Below, in pieces: positions 15,845 to 24,233 of a DNA stretch of 64,000 bases. Source of the DNA: Hebobacterum sp964559435 (GTDB lineage Bacteria > Armatimonadota > Hebobacteria > Hebobacterales > Hebobacteraceae); contig CAZLHI010000011.1 of assembly GCA_964559435.1 (NCBI GenBank), forward strand, positions 30,987-94,986, given 5' to 3'. The notes below the pieces were generated by a model. The model ran no database searches. It saw nothing but the letters and a program-made list of their open reading frames with translations, and was not told where the DNA came from. The position numbers and the translations under genes were made by a program. Every line of letters begins with the position of its first letter. Position 1 is the stretch's first letter.

Positions 15845-17229
15845 GAGGGTCGGCCCTGGTCATCACCCTCCTTCTGCTACCAGTGCTAGCGGGATGCATG
15901 GGCCGCGGGGTCCCACTCCCCGAGCAGAGACGCGCGCCTTTGGCGCTGCAACTCGAAGAGATCGACCGTCTGGCCGCGGAAGGCGATCTGAGAAGCCGCG
16001 TCGATTCTCTCAAGCAGAGCTTGGCTCCCGTTGCCGACAGCAAAGATCGTAAGCTGCAAAGCGACGCAGCACGTCTTCGCCTTCTCATCGGCTACTGCTG
16101 GGAGCGGCTAGGCGAGTTCAGCGAGGCCGTGGACTGGTACAAGCAGGTGAGAGGCAGCCAGTACGAGTCTGTAGCCTACATGCGAATCGTCCAGGTATCC
16201 GAGCACCTGGCGGAGGCGGGTGCGGCCGATGACTCGGAGGTTTGGAGGAAACACGCTCTCGAGGCGCTCGATCGCGCGGTGTTCTACCCCGTGCAGTACG
16301 ATTCCCGCACCGAGAAGCTGCGCGGGCCCTATGTGCTGCTGCGAACGCCGCCCGTGGGTACGGAGGGGATAGGCTACTGGAAGACTGATTGCGACATCCT
16401 CAAAGAAGCACGTAGGCGAGTCGACAAGTACTACCGTGAGCGGCTCATCTACCGGATCTTCGACTTCCTCGTGACCCTCTGCTCCCCGGCCGGAGAGAAC
16501 GCGAGCTACCTGCTGGCCATCGTCGTGCTCGCTGTGCTTGCGAAGCTCATCACGACGCCGCTCTCGGCCGCGCAGTTTCGCAGCATGCAGGCCATGCAGC
16601 GAGTTCAGCCGCAGCTGAAGAAGCTGCAGGAGAAGCACAAGGGCGACAAGCAGCAGATGGCCAGGGCGCAGATGGAGCTGTTCAGGGAACACAAGGTCAA
16701 CCCGCTGTCGAGCTGTCTTCCAATGCTCATCCAGATGCCCATCCTCATCTGGGTGTACTATGGCATCCGCTACTTCGTATACCGTTTCCAGAGCGTCCAG
16801 TTCCTCTACCTCGCCAGCCTGGCCAACCCCGACGTCATACCCATCGCCGGTCGGCTCTTGCCCGGACCCCTACTGCTGCTCTACGGCGTGAGCATGTATT
16901 TCTCTCAGAAGCTGATCGCGACTCCCGCGGCCACCCCTGAGCAGCAGCAGCAGCAGAAGCTGATGGCCTACATGATGCCGGTGCTGCTGGTGTTGATTCT
17001 CAAGGACCTCCCGGCTGCCTTTATTCTCTACTGGTTCCTTCAGAACATCCTCATGACCGGGCATCAGTACCTGATCATGCGTACTCGGGCAACAGCCGTG
17101 CCCACGGACGCCAGCGGCCGATCGGAGCCGATGGCGGAACCGGCGTCGCCCGGATCGGGTCCCCCTAAACAGGCCATCGATAGGCTCTCGCGAGGAACTC
17201 GGCGGCGCAAGAAGAAGAGACGGAAGTAG
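15841..17229 (+). CDS. yidC: Membrane protein insertase YidC with N-terminal lipobox and helical-repeat domain
   Basis: 462 residues. The C-terminal half (about 210-430) is the Oxa1/YidC insertase with 5 predicted membrane spans, including the charged coiled region around MQAMQRVQPQLKKLQ and NPLSSCLPMLIQMPI. The N-terminal ~190 residues are not the usual periplasmic P1 beta-domain: they start with a lipobox signal (LPVLAGC) and continue as alpha-helical, TPR-like sequence (LLIGYCWERLGEFSEAVDWYKQV). The C-terminal tail is very basic (GTRRRKKKRRK), as in ribosome-binding Oxa1 homologues. ATG at 15841 overlaps the yidD stop. Confidence 0.92.
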   Translation: MRGSALVITLLLLPVLAGCMGRGVPLPEQRRAPLALQLEEIDRLAAEGDLRSRVDSLKQSLAPVADSKDRKLQSDAARLRLLIGYCWERLGEFSEAVDWYKQVRGSQYESVAYMRIVQVSEHLAEAGAADDSEVWRKHALEALDRAVFYPVQYDSRTEKLRGPYVLLRTPPVGTEGIGYWKTDCDILKEARRRVDKYYRERLIYRIFDFLVTLCSPAGENASYLLAIVVLAVLAKLITTPLSAAQFRSMQAMQRVQPQLKKLQEKHKGDKQQMARAQMELFREHKVNPLSSCLPMLIQMPILIWVYYGIRYFVYRFQSVQFLYLASLANPDVIPIAGRLLPGPLLLLYGVSMYFSQKLIATPAATPEQQQQQKLMAYMMPVLLVLILKDLPAAFILYWFLQNILMTGHQYLIMRTRATAVPTDASGRSEPMAEPASPGSGPPKQAIDRLSRGTRRRKKKRRK

Positions 17230-17277
17230 ACAGGCACCGCTTCGCCTCAGGGGTTTGTGGGATGTGGAGGCACGCTG

Positions 17278-18012
17278 ATGGAGTCAATCGAGCAGACGGG
17301 CAGAACCGTCGACGAAGCAGTCGAAGCAGCCCTGAGGGCACTCGGTGTTGCCCGCGATGAAGTAGACGTGGAGGTGCTGGCTGAGGAGAGCCGAGGCCTT
17401 CTGGGGATACTGGGCTACTCATCCGCCCGCGTCCGGGTCACCGTGAAGGAGAGGCCGGCGGAGCCCGAGGCGGTGCGGGCCGAGGCAGATGAGGCGCCGG
17501 CACACGAATTGCGGCCCACCGTCGCAGCGGTCGAAGAGCGCTCGGACCTGGCCGAGCGGGCGGTCGAGATACTCACCCGCGTCATCAGCCTGATGGGACT
17601 CGAGGGCGAGGTAGAGGTCACGAGCGAGGACGAGCAGTCGGTGGCGATCAACATCCGCAGCGACGAGGACCTCGGACTCCTCATTGGCAGGCAAGGCCAG
17701 ACGCTGGCGGCTCTTCAGTTGATCGTGGCAATGATGGCCAACCGAGGGCTACCACCGGATCGGCGTAGGCGCATCATCCTTGACGCAGCGGGATACCGCG
17801 CGCGGCGCGACCGCACCCTTCAGGGCATGGCGCGAAGTGCCGCCCAGCGGGCCAAGCGCAGCGGACGGCCCGTTACTCTCAGCTCCCTTAGTGCGAGGGA
17901 GCGGCGAGTGATCCATCTGGCGCTCGCCGATGATCCGTCGGTGACAACGCGAAGCGAAGGTGAAGACCCGGATAGATCCATCATCATCACGGCCCGTCGG
18001 CGCACCAGATGA
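17278..18012 (+). CDS. jag: Jag/EloR-type RNA-binding protein (Jag_N, KH, R3H)
   Basis: 244 residues. Jag_N domain at 1-50 (VDEAVEAALRALGV ... LLGILGYSSARV), an acidic linker, then a KH domain (~95-170; LIGRQGQTLAALQLI) and an R3H domain (~175-240; LSARERRVIHLALADDPSVTT). In Gram-positive bacteria it regulates cell elongation through RNA binding. Last gene of the rpmH operon. ATG 17278 is chosen over the upstream in-frame start because of its ribosome site (GGAGG) and the fit to the family N-terminus. Confidence 0.93.
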   Translation: MESIEQTGRTVDEAVEAALRALGVARDEVDVEVLAEESRGLLGILGYSSARVRVTVKERPAEPEAVRAEADEAPAHELRPTVAAVEERSDLAERAVEILTRVISLMGLEGEVEVTSEDEQSVAINIRSDEDLGLLIGRQGQTLAALQLIVAMMANRGLPPDRRRRIILDAAGYRARRDRTLQGMARSAAQRAKRSGRPVTLSSLSARERRVIHLALADDPSVTTRSEGEDPDRSIIITARRRTR

Positions 18013-18084
18013 GCAGCAGCGGCAAGCAGTGAAAAGGAGCAACAGGCAGCCTCAGGCCGCCCCTTCGCTCCGCGGTCGTGCGTG

Positions 18085-18840
18085 TCATTCGAACTGGCTG
18101 TAGTACTCTTCTACTGCCTCGAAGTCGACGGTCGAATCTGGCTCCTTGCCCAACCGCTGGTAGAGATCGCGCCGACCTCTCATGTCGGCGAGCAGCACAG
18201 CCCGGGCGTGCACGGCCACCTCCTCGGCCACCTCCAGCGGCACCACGACCACTCCGTCGTCGTCACACCCCACGATGTCTCTTGGCCGCACCTGCACGCC
18301 GCCGCAGCCGATGCGCGTTTCTGTCTCAACCACCTCGATACGTCCGGGTATGATTGTGCGGCCCCGCCTCCGAGCACACAGCGGAGTCTTCTGCAGTACG
18401 AGCTCAGCCGTGTCGCGCGCGTAGCCGTCTGTCACGATGCCGACAGCGCCCGCCGCGGTCATTGCCATGCTGTTGGCCGACCCCCAGAAGCCGACCTCTC
18501 GGGCGCCCCCCGTATCGGTGACGATGACGTGTCCGGGACGGAGCGTGTCACCCGGCCCGATGTTCCCGACCTCTTCGAACCAGATGTCGTGGGCGTTCAC
18601 GATCTCCTCGGTGCTGCTTAGCTGCCACATCGGCCGGTTCGCCGGAACGCACCTCATGGTGAGAGCAACACCCCAGAATTTCATCCCGAGCCAGACTGGC
18701 CGGATATCGGGGGACATGAGGGTCAGATCGAAGTAAGCGATGCCATCGAGCGCGTCGCACACATCCACCACCCGGAGATACTTGTACAGCCTCTGCAACT
18801 CGAACGGATCCTGACTGCTTCTCGACCCGGTCGCGCCCAT
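18085..18840 (-). CDS. RraA family protein (aldolase/decarboxylase-like)
   Basis: 251 residues from ATG 18840, 6 nt after a GAGGAGG ribosome site. It has the conserved substrate and metal motif GAVGIVTDGYARD (DGxxRD), shared by RNase E inhibitor-like RraA proteins and HMG/CHA aldolases. Most such proteins are Mg-dependent 4-hydroxy-4-methyl-2-oxoglutarate/oxaloacetate lyases rather than RNase regulators. Convergent with jag, with a 72-bp gap. The substrate cannot be deduced. Confidence 0.85.
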   Translation of the reverse strand: MGATGSRSSQDPFELQRLYKYLRVVDVCDALDGIAYFDLTLMSPDIRPVWLGMKFWGVALTMRCVPANRPMWQLSSTEEIVNAHDIWFEEVGNIGPGDTLRPGHVIVTDTGGAREVGFWGSANSMAMTAAGAVGIVTDGYARDTAELVLQKTPLCARRRGRTIIPGRIEVVETETRIGCGGVQVRPRDIVGCDDDGVVVVPLEVAEEVAVHARAVLLADMRGRRDLYQRLGKEPDSTVDFEAVEEYYSQFE

Positions 18841-19019
18841 GCTCAGCCTCCTCGCTGGAAGTCCCGCGTCCTCTTCGACGGCTATCTCCCTCCCTCCCCC
18901 GTCCCGCCCCGCCGCCGACAGCAACACGCCGGCCGGAGATGATATTATCGCCTCCGCTGATTGTCGGCCCACTATGCCTTGAATCACCTGAGGGGGCCGC
19001 GCACACGCACCTCGCCCCG

Positions 19020-19049
19020 TTGACATTGCCTGCGGGCCGACCGTACAAT
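19020..19049 (+). promoter_or_regulatory. Promoter of groES
   Basis: TTGACA (19020-19025) and TACAAT (19044-19049) with an 18-bp spacer, 77 bp before the start codon. No CIRCE heat-shock operator (TTAGCACTC-N9-GAGTGCTAA) is visible. Confidence 0.65.
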
Positions 19050-19125
19050 ACTCGGCGCCGGCTCAGGGGACGCCCGGCAGCAACGAGAACGACTCAGATG
19101 GAGAACTGCGAGGAGGACTGCTTCT

Positions 19126-19410
19126 ATGGTGAAGCCACTGGGTGATCGAGTGCTCGTGCGCCCGTCGGAAGAGGAAGAGACGACCGCCGCCGGGATCATG
19201 CTCCCCGATACAGCGCGCAAGAAGCCAACTGAAGGCGAGGTACTCGCGGTGGGAAGCGGCCGCGTATTGGACAACGGCAAGCGTGTACCCGTCTCCGTGA
19301 GAGCGGGGGAGACGATCGTCTATTCGAAATACGCGGGCACAGAGGTAACGATCGAAGGAGAGGCTCTCATCATCATCGACGAAGACTCTATTCTCGCGGT
19401 GCGCGAATAG
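19126..19410 (+). CDS. groES: Co-chaperonin GroES
   Basis: 94 residues, the usual size. Starts MVKPLGDRVLVRP and contains the mobile loop region (EEETTAAGIMLPDTA) that contacts GroEL. Forms the heptameric lid of the chaperonin. Unusually, groEL does not follow: about 400 bp of non-coding sequence and then unrelated genes come next. GroEL must be elsewhere, and this may be a second groES copy. Confidence 0.96.
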   Translation: MVKPLGDRVLVRPSEEEETTAAGIMLPDTARKKPTEGEVLAVGSGRVLDNGKRVPVSVRAGETIVYSKYAGTEVTIEGEALIIIDEDSILAVRE

Positions 19411-19822
19411 CGAACTCTCGACCTGCTTCTGTCGCGGTCCAGGGAGAACAGCCGAAACACTCCGATCATAACAGTGCTTTCACAACCTCACACCGCCGAG
19501 TGTTGTGAGAGCATTGCTCTTCGCGCGGCTTGCGCGTCCAATTCCCAGTGCTCACGGCCGCTGCGATGAGCAGCGGCCGTTTCGCGTTTGCGCCGCGCGC
19601 GAACAACGATGGAGGACCAACTTTTTTGTGTGAAACGTGTTCGAATTGCAGGCAATAGTATGGCATATCGCGATGGAGTTAGTCGCGCGTACGCGCACGC
19701 GCGCCAGTGGCCATAGAGGCGGTTCGGCCACTCACTAACGTGCCGCGCCGGAAGGGCCTGGACCCGGGTGTAGGCGATGCACACAAAGCATCCGCGGCGC
19801 GCAGGAAAGGGGGGCACGAGAG
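19411..19822. other. Intergenic region after groES
   Basis: About 410 bp. The clear element is the terminator at 19554-19580. A GC-rich alternating CGCGCG stretch lies near 19683-19705. No reading frame shows protein-family similarity. Confidence 0.5.
19554..19580 (+). terminator. Rho-independent-like terminator hairpin
   Basis: ACGGCCGCTGC (19554-19564) and GCAGCGGCCGT (19570-19580) form a perfect 11-bp stem with a 5-nt loop, followed by TTCGCGTTTG. About 145 nt after groES; the T-tract is weak, so termination strength is uncertain. Confidence 0.6.
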
Positions 19823-19942
19823 TTGCCCGCGAAAAGGAAGGCGGCAAAGAAAAAGACGAAGAAGAAGGCCGTGAAGAAGGCCAAGAAGAAGGCCAGGAAG
19901 AAGGCCAAGAAGAAGGCAGCGAAGAAGAGGAAGAGAAGGTAA
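19823..19942 (+). CDS. Short Lys/Ala-rich histone H1-like basic peptide
   Basis: 39 residues from TTG 19823, about 8 nt after AGGGGGG. Composition is almost only Lys, Arg and Ala, in repeats such as KKAKKKARKKAKKKAA, like the C-terminal tails of bacterial histone H1/HctB-like DNA-binding proteins. A Lys-rich tail would bind nucleic acid non-specifically. No promoter stands out. It could be a chance purine-rich tract: the other plus-strand frames over it are also open, reading Glu-rich. Low to moderate confidence. Confidence 0.42.
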   Translation: MPAKRKAAKKKTKKKAVKKAKKKARKKAKKKAAKKRKRR

Positions 19943-20029
19943 GCTGCCGCGCAACGGCCGAGAGCAAGTCTCGGCCAAGAAGAAATCGGGCGAGGGGCCC
20001 TGCCCCTCGCCCGACCATATATGCACCCG

Positions 20030-20893
20030 CTAGAAAGCCGGGAGATCCATCCAGAAGAACGGATCAACGGCCTCCTGATAGGCATACACCGCGAAGTGGA
20101 GATGTGGTCCAGTGGCCACGCCTGTGGCCCCCACACGCCCGATGACTTGGCCCTGACGCACCTCCTCGCCCACGCTGACCGCGATATCGGACAGGTGGAT
20201 ATACAGCGAGGACACCCCCTGGCCGTGGTCCAGAATGATGCTCTTGCCATGCAGGATGAACGACTCGTCGGCCAGGGAGACAACTCCGTCTGCGGCGGCC
20301 TTGACCGTAGTCCCCTCTGGGCATGCAATGTCAACGCCGCGATGACGATAACTGAATCGGCCATTGACGTAGCGCTGAAGGCCGAAGCTCGTGCTGATCC
20401 GCCCCTCTACGGGCATCACGAAACTCCCATGCCATCGACGCTCCGCGCTGACGAGATCCAGCACCGCGCCAATCAGTTTTTTCTCTCGCTGGGTCTCCTT
20501 TGCCGAATACTTCCTCTCCTGGCTCTTCGACAACTTCAGATGCTGCACGTCGAACTCACGCGGCTGCACGTGCACCGGCAGAAACAGCTTCCCCATCCGT
20601 CCGTCGGTGTACTTCCAGTACAGCACAGCGTGAGTCTCGCTGGGTTTCGCCTTGAGTGACACCGGAAGCACGACCTCGAACATGTCCCCATTCGGCAGAA
20701 GCAGATACGATTCACCAGACCATGAGCAGGCTGCTCGCAATAGTTCGCTCTCCGGCCGCATTTGCAGGAACATCACATCGCCAATGCGGGGACCAACTGG
20801 AACCAAAACAACATCTGGGGCCGACTCGCCGAGCCCGGTGGCAACGGTTACCGCGAGTATCCCCACTGCTACGACTGTACCTATGTGCTTCAT
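20030..20893 (-). CDS. M23 family metallopeptidase (LytM-like)
   Basis: 287 residues from ATG 20893. N-terminal signal segment (MKHIGTVVAVGILAVTVATG) sends it to the periplasm. The C-terminal ~130 residues are the M23 domain with both Zn motifs: HxxxD in YRHRGVDIAC and HxH in GPHLHFAVY. The intact metal ligands suggest it can hydrolyse peptidoglycan cross-links. The middle region is unassigned. Its ATG overlaps the stop of the DUF2156 gene by 4 bp. Confidence 0.9.
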   Translation of the reverse strand: MKHIGTVVAVGILAVTVATGLGESAPDVVLVPVGPRIGDVMFLQMRPESELLRAACSWSGESYLLLPNGDMFEVVLPVSLKAKPSETHAVLYWKYTDGRMGKLFLPVHVQPREFDVQHLKLSKSQERKYSAKETQREKKLIGAVLDLVSAERRWHGSFVMPVEGRISTSFGLQRYVNGRFSYRHRGVDIACPEGTTVKAAADGVVSLADESFILHGKSIILDHGQGVSSLYIHLSDIAVSVGEEVRQGQVIGRVGATGVATGPHLHFAVYAYQEAVDPFFWMDLPAF

Positions 20894-21795
20894 ATCGGCG
20901 TAACCCGGAGCTTTTCTACCATGTGGTGTGGATGATACGACTGCTTGGCGCGACGCAGCCCGGGCACCCCGAGATCCTGCTCGCGGTTCACATAGCGAAC
21001 CTGCGACCACGCGTTCGCCAGAAACTGCTGGTTGATCACCTGGTAGAGCCCATGGAATGCTGCGTTTGCCTTCTCTATGTGAATTACCACAGTATCCTCA
21101 TTCAGTAGCTCGCCGAGGCTGAAGGCCTCGATCTTTCCCTCGATCTCTATGCAGCCGCCCGTGACGCCAAGGAGGTCGAGGTTCGCCAGGACTTCCTTCA
21201 CTGCGCGCGCTTCGGCGCGCAGCGTCGCAACGAGGTCGCAGTGCTTCTCATCACACCACCGATCCTGCAGTTCCTGGCAGGCCGCGACCAGGTCTGGCGT
21301 CAACGGCACGTATCTGAATTCGTGCTGGCTCCTGAACTGCTCGATGTGATTCCTCTTCCGGTGGTATCGATTGCCGCTGAGCGAGATCAGATCCTGCACC
21401 AGGTACACATAGTCCCAGTTGTCCCTGTCCGGCTGTATTGCGAAGTCATCCTCCGTCACGCCCAGACGTTCTAGGTCTTGTCGGGTTGCGCGGCTCATCA
21501 CGCCTGCGTGGCCGTTGGCGGCCAAATGGTCGAGGCATTGGCCCACAGCATCCGGATTGGCACTGCCGACCGGCGGGAAGACGAAGGAGTCCTCCGGGTC
21601 CGCTCGCCACGAGCATATGACGAGGGCCTCGTCCAGCCGAGAGACCTGAAGCTGGTATGCGTCGCGCCACATGAACAGGTTCGTGAAGGTCAGCTCAGAC
21701 TGCTGCGGAGGCTCCTCACGCAGGACGGCCTGAATCCCCTCCCGATCATCCAGCGTGATGGGTCGCATCTCGGGCAAAGCTGGGATATCTCCCAC
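20890..21795 (-). CDS. DUF2156 (phosphatidylglycerol lysyltransferase C-terminal-like) protein
   Basis: 301 residues. Matches the DUF2156 family, built of two GNAT-like folds as in the catalytic part of MprF/LpxO-type aminoacyl transferases: SELTFTNLFMWRDAYQ near the start, RKRNHIEQF in the middle, and HIEKANAAFHGLYQVINQQF near the end. GTG 21795 is chosen because GAGG lies upstream and the longer frame adds sequence unlike the family. It could transfer an amino acid to a lipid or polyamine; the substrate is unknown. Coupled to the M23 peptidase gene, which suggests an envelope role. Confidence 0.8.
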   Translation of the reverse strand: MGDIPALPEMRPITLDDREGIQAVLREEPPQQSELTFTNLFMWRDAYQLQVSRLDEALVICSWRADPEDSFVFPPVGSANPDAVGQCLDHLAANGHAGVMSRATRQDLERLGVTEDDFAIQPDRDNWDYVYLVQDLISLSGNRYHRKRNHIEQFRSQHEFRYVPLTPDLVAACQELQDRWCDEKHCDLVATLRAEARAVKEVLANLDLLGVTGGCIEIEGKIEAFSLGELLNEDTVVIHIEKANAAFHGLYQVINQQFLANAWSQVRYVNREQDLGVPGLRRAKQSYHPHHMVEKLRVTPI

Positions 21796-21835
21796 AGACG
21801 CACCTCTTCTTGCCCAGAACAGCCCCAAATAGGTC

Positions 21836-21867
21836 TTGACAATATTATCAAATGTGGTATATGATAA
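21836..21867 (+). promoter_or_regulatory. Promoter with overlapping inverted repeat for the GspF-like/HTH-GspE pair
   Basis: TTGACA (21836-21841) and TATGAT (21860-21865), 18-bp spacer. TTATCA (21845-21850) and TGATAA (21862-21867) form an inverted repeat spanning spacer and -10, an operator-like position. Confidence 0.6.
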
Positions 21868-21917
21868 CGGATGCGTAGTGATGATAGCATCTGCCCTGTC
21901 ACCACGGGAGGAAGGCC

Positions 21918-22595
21918 ATGAGCCCAAAGGCGACCTCGACTGCCCAGACAGAGCACCTCATCTGGCTTTGCCGCCGACTGTCGTCTGCCCTGCAGGCCGA
22001 CATGCCGGTGCTGGAGGCTCTGCAATCCGTCAAGGAGGGAGCAGCAGCGGAGGTGCGCGAGCTTCTGAAGCCCATTCGGGCGAGTGTGGCCGCGGGGAAG
22101 TTCCTGAGCCAAGGCCTGGCGGCCGCGAGGGCTCCGGCTTGGGTCTGGCGCTCGCTCTACGCCGCGGAGACCTGGGCCGCAACCACGGAGGGCCTCGACC
22201 GAATCGCGGATGAACTCGAGGCAGAGGCCAGTCTCCCTCGGTCGGCCGCTTCGCGGCTGGGCGTACTTGGCTTGACGCTGGCGCGTCTCGGTCTCATGCT
22301 CGACCTGAAGGCTCCGATTCTCACCGCACTGGAGGCCGCCGCCGAGTCACTCACCGACGCCGACGCCCGCGGCGAGGTGCTCGCCGCGCGAAACGCTCTC
22401 CGCGCCGGCGTCGATCTCAGTGACGCCCTCATGCAGTGCTGCCCGAATCTACCGGACGCTGCGATCGACATGATCCGCGACGCCGAGCGCGACGGACGGC
22501 TCGGAGGCGCGCTCCCCGTCATCGCCGACTATCTGTTCGACGTCGCTGCCGATGAGCCGACGCGACGTCAGAAGCAGGAGGCATCAAATGCGTAG
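21918..22595 (+). CDS. GspF/PilC-like domain-pair protein without membrane segments
   Basis: 225 residues. Two T2SSF-type helical repeats can be seen: one at ~12-105 (LCRRLSSALQADMPVLEAL ... AAGKFLSQGL ... GLDRIADELE) and one at ~115-210 (LARLGLMLDLKAPILTALE ... RAGVDLSDAL ... DAERDGRLGGALPVIADYL). These match the cytoplasmic domains of the type II secretion/type IV pilus platform protein. The platform protein normally has ~400 residues and three membrane spans; here I see none, so it should be soluble. Its stop overlaps the start of the HTH-GspE gene, so the two are made together. Confidence 0.72.
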   Translation: MSPKATSTAQTEHLIWLCRRLSSALQADMPVLEALQSVKEGAAAEVRELLKPIRASVAAGKFLSQGLAAARAPAWVWRSLYAAETWAATTEGLDRIADELEAEASLPRSAASRLGVLGLTLARLGLMLDLKAPILTALEAAAESLTDADARGEVLAARNALRAGVDLSDALMQCCPNLPDAAIDMIRDAERDGRLGGALPVIADYLFDVAADEPTRRQKQEASNA

Positions 22596-24111
22596 GAAGA
22601 AGCAGGCGCGGCGAAAGCCGGCGACTGCCAGCAAAGAGCGGAAAGCCGATGCGGAGGTCCTCGACCTCACCTCTGCGGCGAAGTTCCTCAAGGTCAGCAA
22701 GCCGACCTTCTACCGGTGGCTGGCCCAGGATAAGATCAAGGGATTCAAGGCCGGCGGGCAGTGGCGCTTCTACAGGCACGACCTCGAGGCATTCCTCCGG
22801 GCGGAGGAACCCTCGGCCTTGCGCATAGATGCCGATGCCCTCCGCGCGGCCGTGACGAAGGCGAGGAAGTCCAAAGGGCTGAAGCCCATTGAGTGGCCCG
22901 AGGCGGAGACGGCCGAAGAGAGCACCGTCATCGGGACGGTCCACACGCTCATCACGGATGCGATCGAGGCCCGCGCGAGCGACATCCACCTCGATACCAA
23001 CGCAGACGAGATGCTTGTCCGCTACCGCATCGATGGCGTGCTTAGCGAGGTTATGACGCTTCCCCGTGACGCCGCGCGTCCGCTGGTCTCCCGCCTGAAG
23101 CTCATGGGCGACATGGACATCTCCGAGCGACGGATCCCGCAGAACGGTCGGATTGCGATTGAGCACAAAGGTCTCGAGTACGACGTGCGGGTCACCACCG
23201 TCCCCGCGATCTTCGGTGAGAGCGCGATCTGTCGCATACTCGATCCCAACATCTCCCTGATCGGCCTCGATGTGCTCGGCCTCTCGAAGGGGATGCAGCG
23301 GACCTTCGAGGAGAGACTGCACATGCCCTTCGGCATGATCGTCGTGAGCGGCCCGGCCGGCAGCGGGCGGACGACGACCCTCTACGCCTCCCTTAACCTG
23401 CTCAACTCTCCCGATGTCAAGCTCTGCACCATCGAAGATCCCGTCGAATTCCGCCTTCGCAATGTGATGCAGGTCCACGTCAACCGCAAGGCGGGCCTCA
23501 CTCCAACCGCGGCGATGAGCGTTTTCAAGCGTTCAGATCCCGACATCCTCATGGTCGGCGACCTGCGTGACCTGGAAACGGCTGAGGCCTGCGTCAACGC
23601 CGCGATGACAGGGCACCGCGTCCTCACCGCCATGCTGCCGCTCGACGCGCCCTCCCTGGTTACCCGGCTCATCGATATGGGCCTCGAACCGTTCCTTGTG
23701 AGCGCGTCGCTGAACGCGGTTCTGGCGCAGCGCCTCGTACGTCGAGTGTGCGGCAAGTGCCGGGAGAGATACGAGCCATCTCCACACCCCCTCCGCCGGC
23801 TCCAGATGGAAACCGATCTCGACCTCACGGAGGCCGAGTTCCAGCGCGGCACGGGATGCAGCGAGTGCCGGAACACCGGCTACCGGGGGCGTACGGGCGT
23901 CTTCGAACTCCTCCTGGTGGACGACGCGATCCGCGAGCTGATTGCGCGTCCCTCGAGCACTGCTGAGCTCCAAGCTGCCGCCATCGAGGCCGGCATGACC
24001 ACGCTCCTGAAGGACGGGGTGGAGAAGGCCATGCGGGCGATCACGACCATCGAGGAGGTCATGCGCGTGCTGACCCGCCAGTCGAAGGAAGAAGGAGACA
24101 CTCAGAAATAG
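22588..24111 (+). CDS. HTH domain fused to a GspE/PilB-type ATPase with degenerate catalytic motifs
   Basis: 507 residues from ATG 22588 (GGAGG at 22577-22581). Residues ~27-71 are an excisionase-type HTH (SAAKFLKVSKPTFYRWL, then GGQWRFYRHDLEAFL) in place of the usual GspE/PilB N-domain. Residues ~115-490 are the secretion ATPase with Asp box (TIEDPVEF) and the zinc tetra-Cys (C388, C391, C424, C427). The catalytic sites are changed: Walker A is GPAGSGRTTT (Lys to Arg261), Walker B is MVGDLRD (Glu to Asp325) and the His box reads TAMLPLDAP instead of STLHTNDAP. ATP hydrolysis is probably weak or absent. Coupled to a soluble GspF-like gene; this looks like a DNA-binding or regulatory derivative of the pilus motor. 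Confidence 0.85.
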   Translation: MRRKKQARRKPATASKERKADAEVLDLTSAAKFLKVSKPTFYRWLAQDKIKGFKAGGQWRFYRHDLEAFLRAEEPSALRIDADALRAAVTKARKSKGLKPIEWPEAETAEESTVIGTVHTLITDAIEARASDIHLDTNADEMLVRYRIDGVLSEVMTLPRDAARPLVSRLKLMGDMDISERRIPQNGRIAIEHKGLEYDVRVTTVPAIFGESAICRILDPNISLIGLDVLGLSKGMQRTFEERLHMPFGMIVVSGPAGSGRTTTLYASLNLLNSPDVKLCTIEDPVEFRLRNVMQVHVNRKAGLTPTAAMSVFKRSDPDILMVGDLRDLETAEACVNAAMTGHRVLTAMLPLDAPSLVTRLIDMGLEPFLVSASLNAVLAQRLVRRVCGKCRERYEPSPHPLRRLQMETDLDLTEAEFQRGTGCSECRNTGYRGRTGVFELLLVDDAIRELIARPSSTAELQAAAIEAGMTTLLKDGVEKAMRAITTIEEVMRVLTRQSKEEGDTQK

Positions 24112-24159
24112 CTGCCGGCGAGGCAACCTTACGGCGCGTTCTCGCGTCTATGTAAGTGG

Positions 24160-24188
24160 TTGACAAGTCATCGGGATGCCGCTATACT
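24160..24188 (+). promoter_or_regulatory. Consensus sigma70 promoter of a small transcription unit
   Basis: TTGACA (24160-24165), 17-bp spacer, TATACT (24183-24188). Transcription would begin near 24195 and could end at the hairpin at 24337-24365, giving an RNA of about 175 nt. Confidence 0.8.
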
Positions 24189-24233
24189 TCGGGCTCCACA
24201 CGCGCCTGCACGGGCAGAAAGGAGGTGGCGGCA

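Noticed and set aside
18961..19125. CIRCE heat-shock element before groES
   Set aside because: The TTAGCACTC/GAGTGCTAA pair is absent.
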